Shown: positions 5,066-5,455 of the stretch, piece after piece
How positions within the stretch are numbered: position 1 is the first letter of the stretch
Layout: each line of letters opens with the position of its first letter
Source: an uncultured Bacteroidales bacterium
Lineage (GTDB): Bacteria > Bacteroidota > Bacteroidia > Bacteroidales > Marinilabiliaceae
NCBI GenBank assembly: GCA_937892095.1
Contig: CALAVC010000016.1
Location: 1-5,455 of the forward strand
Length of the DNA: 5,455 nucleotides
Direction of reading: 5' to 3'
Position numbers and translations under genes: made by a program
The notes under the pieces: generated by a model
Databases searched by the model: none
What the model saw: the letters and a program-made list of their open reading frames with translations, nothing else
Told to the model about the DNA's origin: nothing

Positions 5066-5455
5066 TCACAAAAAAAGCGAGTATTCGGGCACTTCCCAGG
5101 CCAGGGCGGCGGCTCCCAGTACATCGCGTTCACGGTCGTCAAGTCGCGACATTAGCAATTTTACCTTACCACGGAGATTTCCGAACACATGTTTCTCGAA
5201 CGAATCTTCCATCGGATCCAGCAGCCAGTGGTCGGCATGTGCGACACCGCCCGTCAGGATGATGGCCTCAGGACTCACAATTGAGGCGTATGTGGCAAGT
5301 CCGGCTCCCAGCCAGTAGCCTGTGCGGCGATAGACCTCAATGGCGAGTTCGTCCCCCTTGTCGCACATCTCGGTTATCACCTTCGGATTGAGTTCTTCCT
5401 GTCCGCGCATCAATGACGGCTTGTCGCTCTCAGCCATCACTTCCTTAGCCGTCTG
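5066..5455 (-). CDS. ROK family sugar kinase (glucokinase-like), C-terminal part
   Basis: The open frame runs off the right edge of the window, so the 5' end is outside; 129 codons remain of a family usually about 300-320 residues long. ROK proteins in this clade phosphorylate glucose or related sugars with ATP in the cytoplasm. The recognisable C-terminal block is QTAKEVMAESDKPSLMR, then ITEMCDKGDELAIEVYRRTG (a helix common to ROK kinases), then ASIVSPEAIILTGGVAHADHWLLDP (the strand-loop that closes the nucleotide site) and finally VLGAAALAWEVPEYSLF, the typical Bacteroidales ending. The ATP-binding DxGxT loop, catalytic Asp and zinc-binding Cys motif all lie upstream and cannot be seen. The GTG and ATG codons near 5435-5440 are internal, because the frame stays open and homologous before them. 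A hairpin pair follows the stop. Next to a SusC-like gene start, it would fit a sugar-use locus. Confidence 0.88.
   Translation of the reverse strand, partial: QTAKEVMAESDKPSLMRGQEELNPKVITEMCDKGDELAIEVYRRTGYWLGAGLATYASIVSPEAIILTGGVAHADHWLLDPMEDSFEKHVFGNLRGKVKLLMSRLDDRERDVLGAAALAWEVPEYSLFL

Overview
The window reads as Bacteroidota DNA, most likely from a Bacteroidales (Prevotella- or Bacteroides-like) gut or oral organism and probably a metagenomic contig. The evidence is a GldL/GldM pair (type IX secretion/gliding motor), a SusC/RagA-type receptor N-terminus, a ROK sugar kinase of the Bacteroidales kind, and tail proteins of the kind carried by Bacteroidales contractile-tailed (Mu/P2-like) prophages.

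Left part (1 to about 3622, plus strand): a block of phage tail genes. In order these are the C-terminal three quarters or so of a DUF2586-type sheath protein, a tail tube protein, a strong terminator-like hairpin, a DUF6046-type tail/baseplate protein, a baseplate hub (late control D-like) protein, and the start of a baseplate spike (gpV/gp45-like) protein. A small secreted protein built of 11-residue beta-like repeats (DUF6150-like) sits on the opposite strand between the DUF6046 and hub genes. It lies in an AT-rich island whose edges fall inside the two flanking tail genes. No tape-measure gene is present between tube and hub.

Right part (about 3623 to 5455, minus strand): read from right to left, it holds the 3' portion of a ROK kinase gene, a 220-bp intergenic region with two hairpins and a candidate Bacteroidota promoter, and an ORF that starts as a SusC-like TonB-dependent receptor and continues in frame as the C-terminal half of GldL. 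This is followed by the first ~158 codons of gldM, which break off against the phage spike gene.

The two joins, phage spike/gldM near 3622 and SusC-like/GldL within a 21-bp stretch at 4545-4565, cut through the middle of conserved families. The most economical reading is a mosaic of three separate loci (phage tail operon; gldL-gldM; ROK plus SusC-like locus), made either by assembly error or by genuine recombination at short identity. I see no convincing new biological system. The best biological lead is the antisense repeat-protein cargo gene within the tail module; the most important caution is the chimeric right half.
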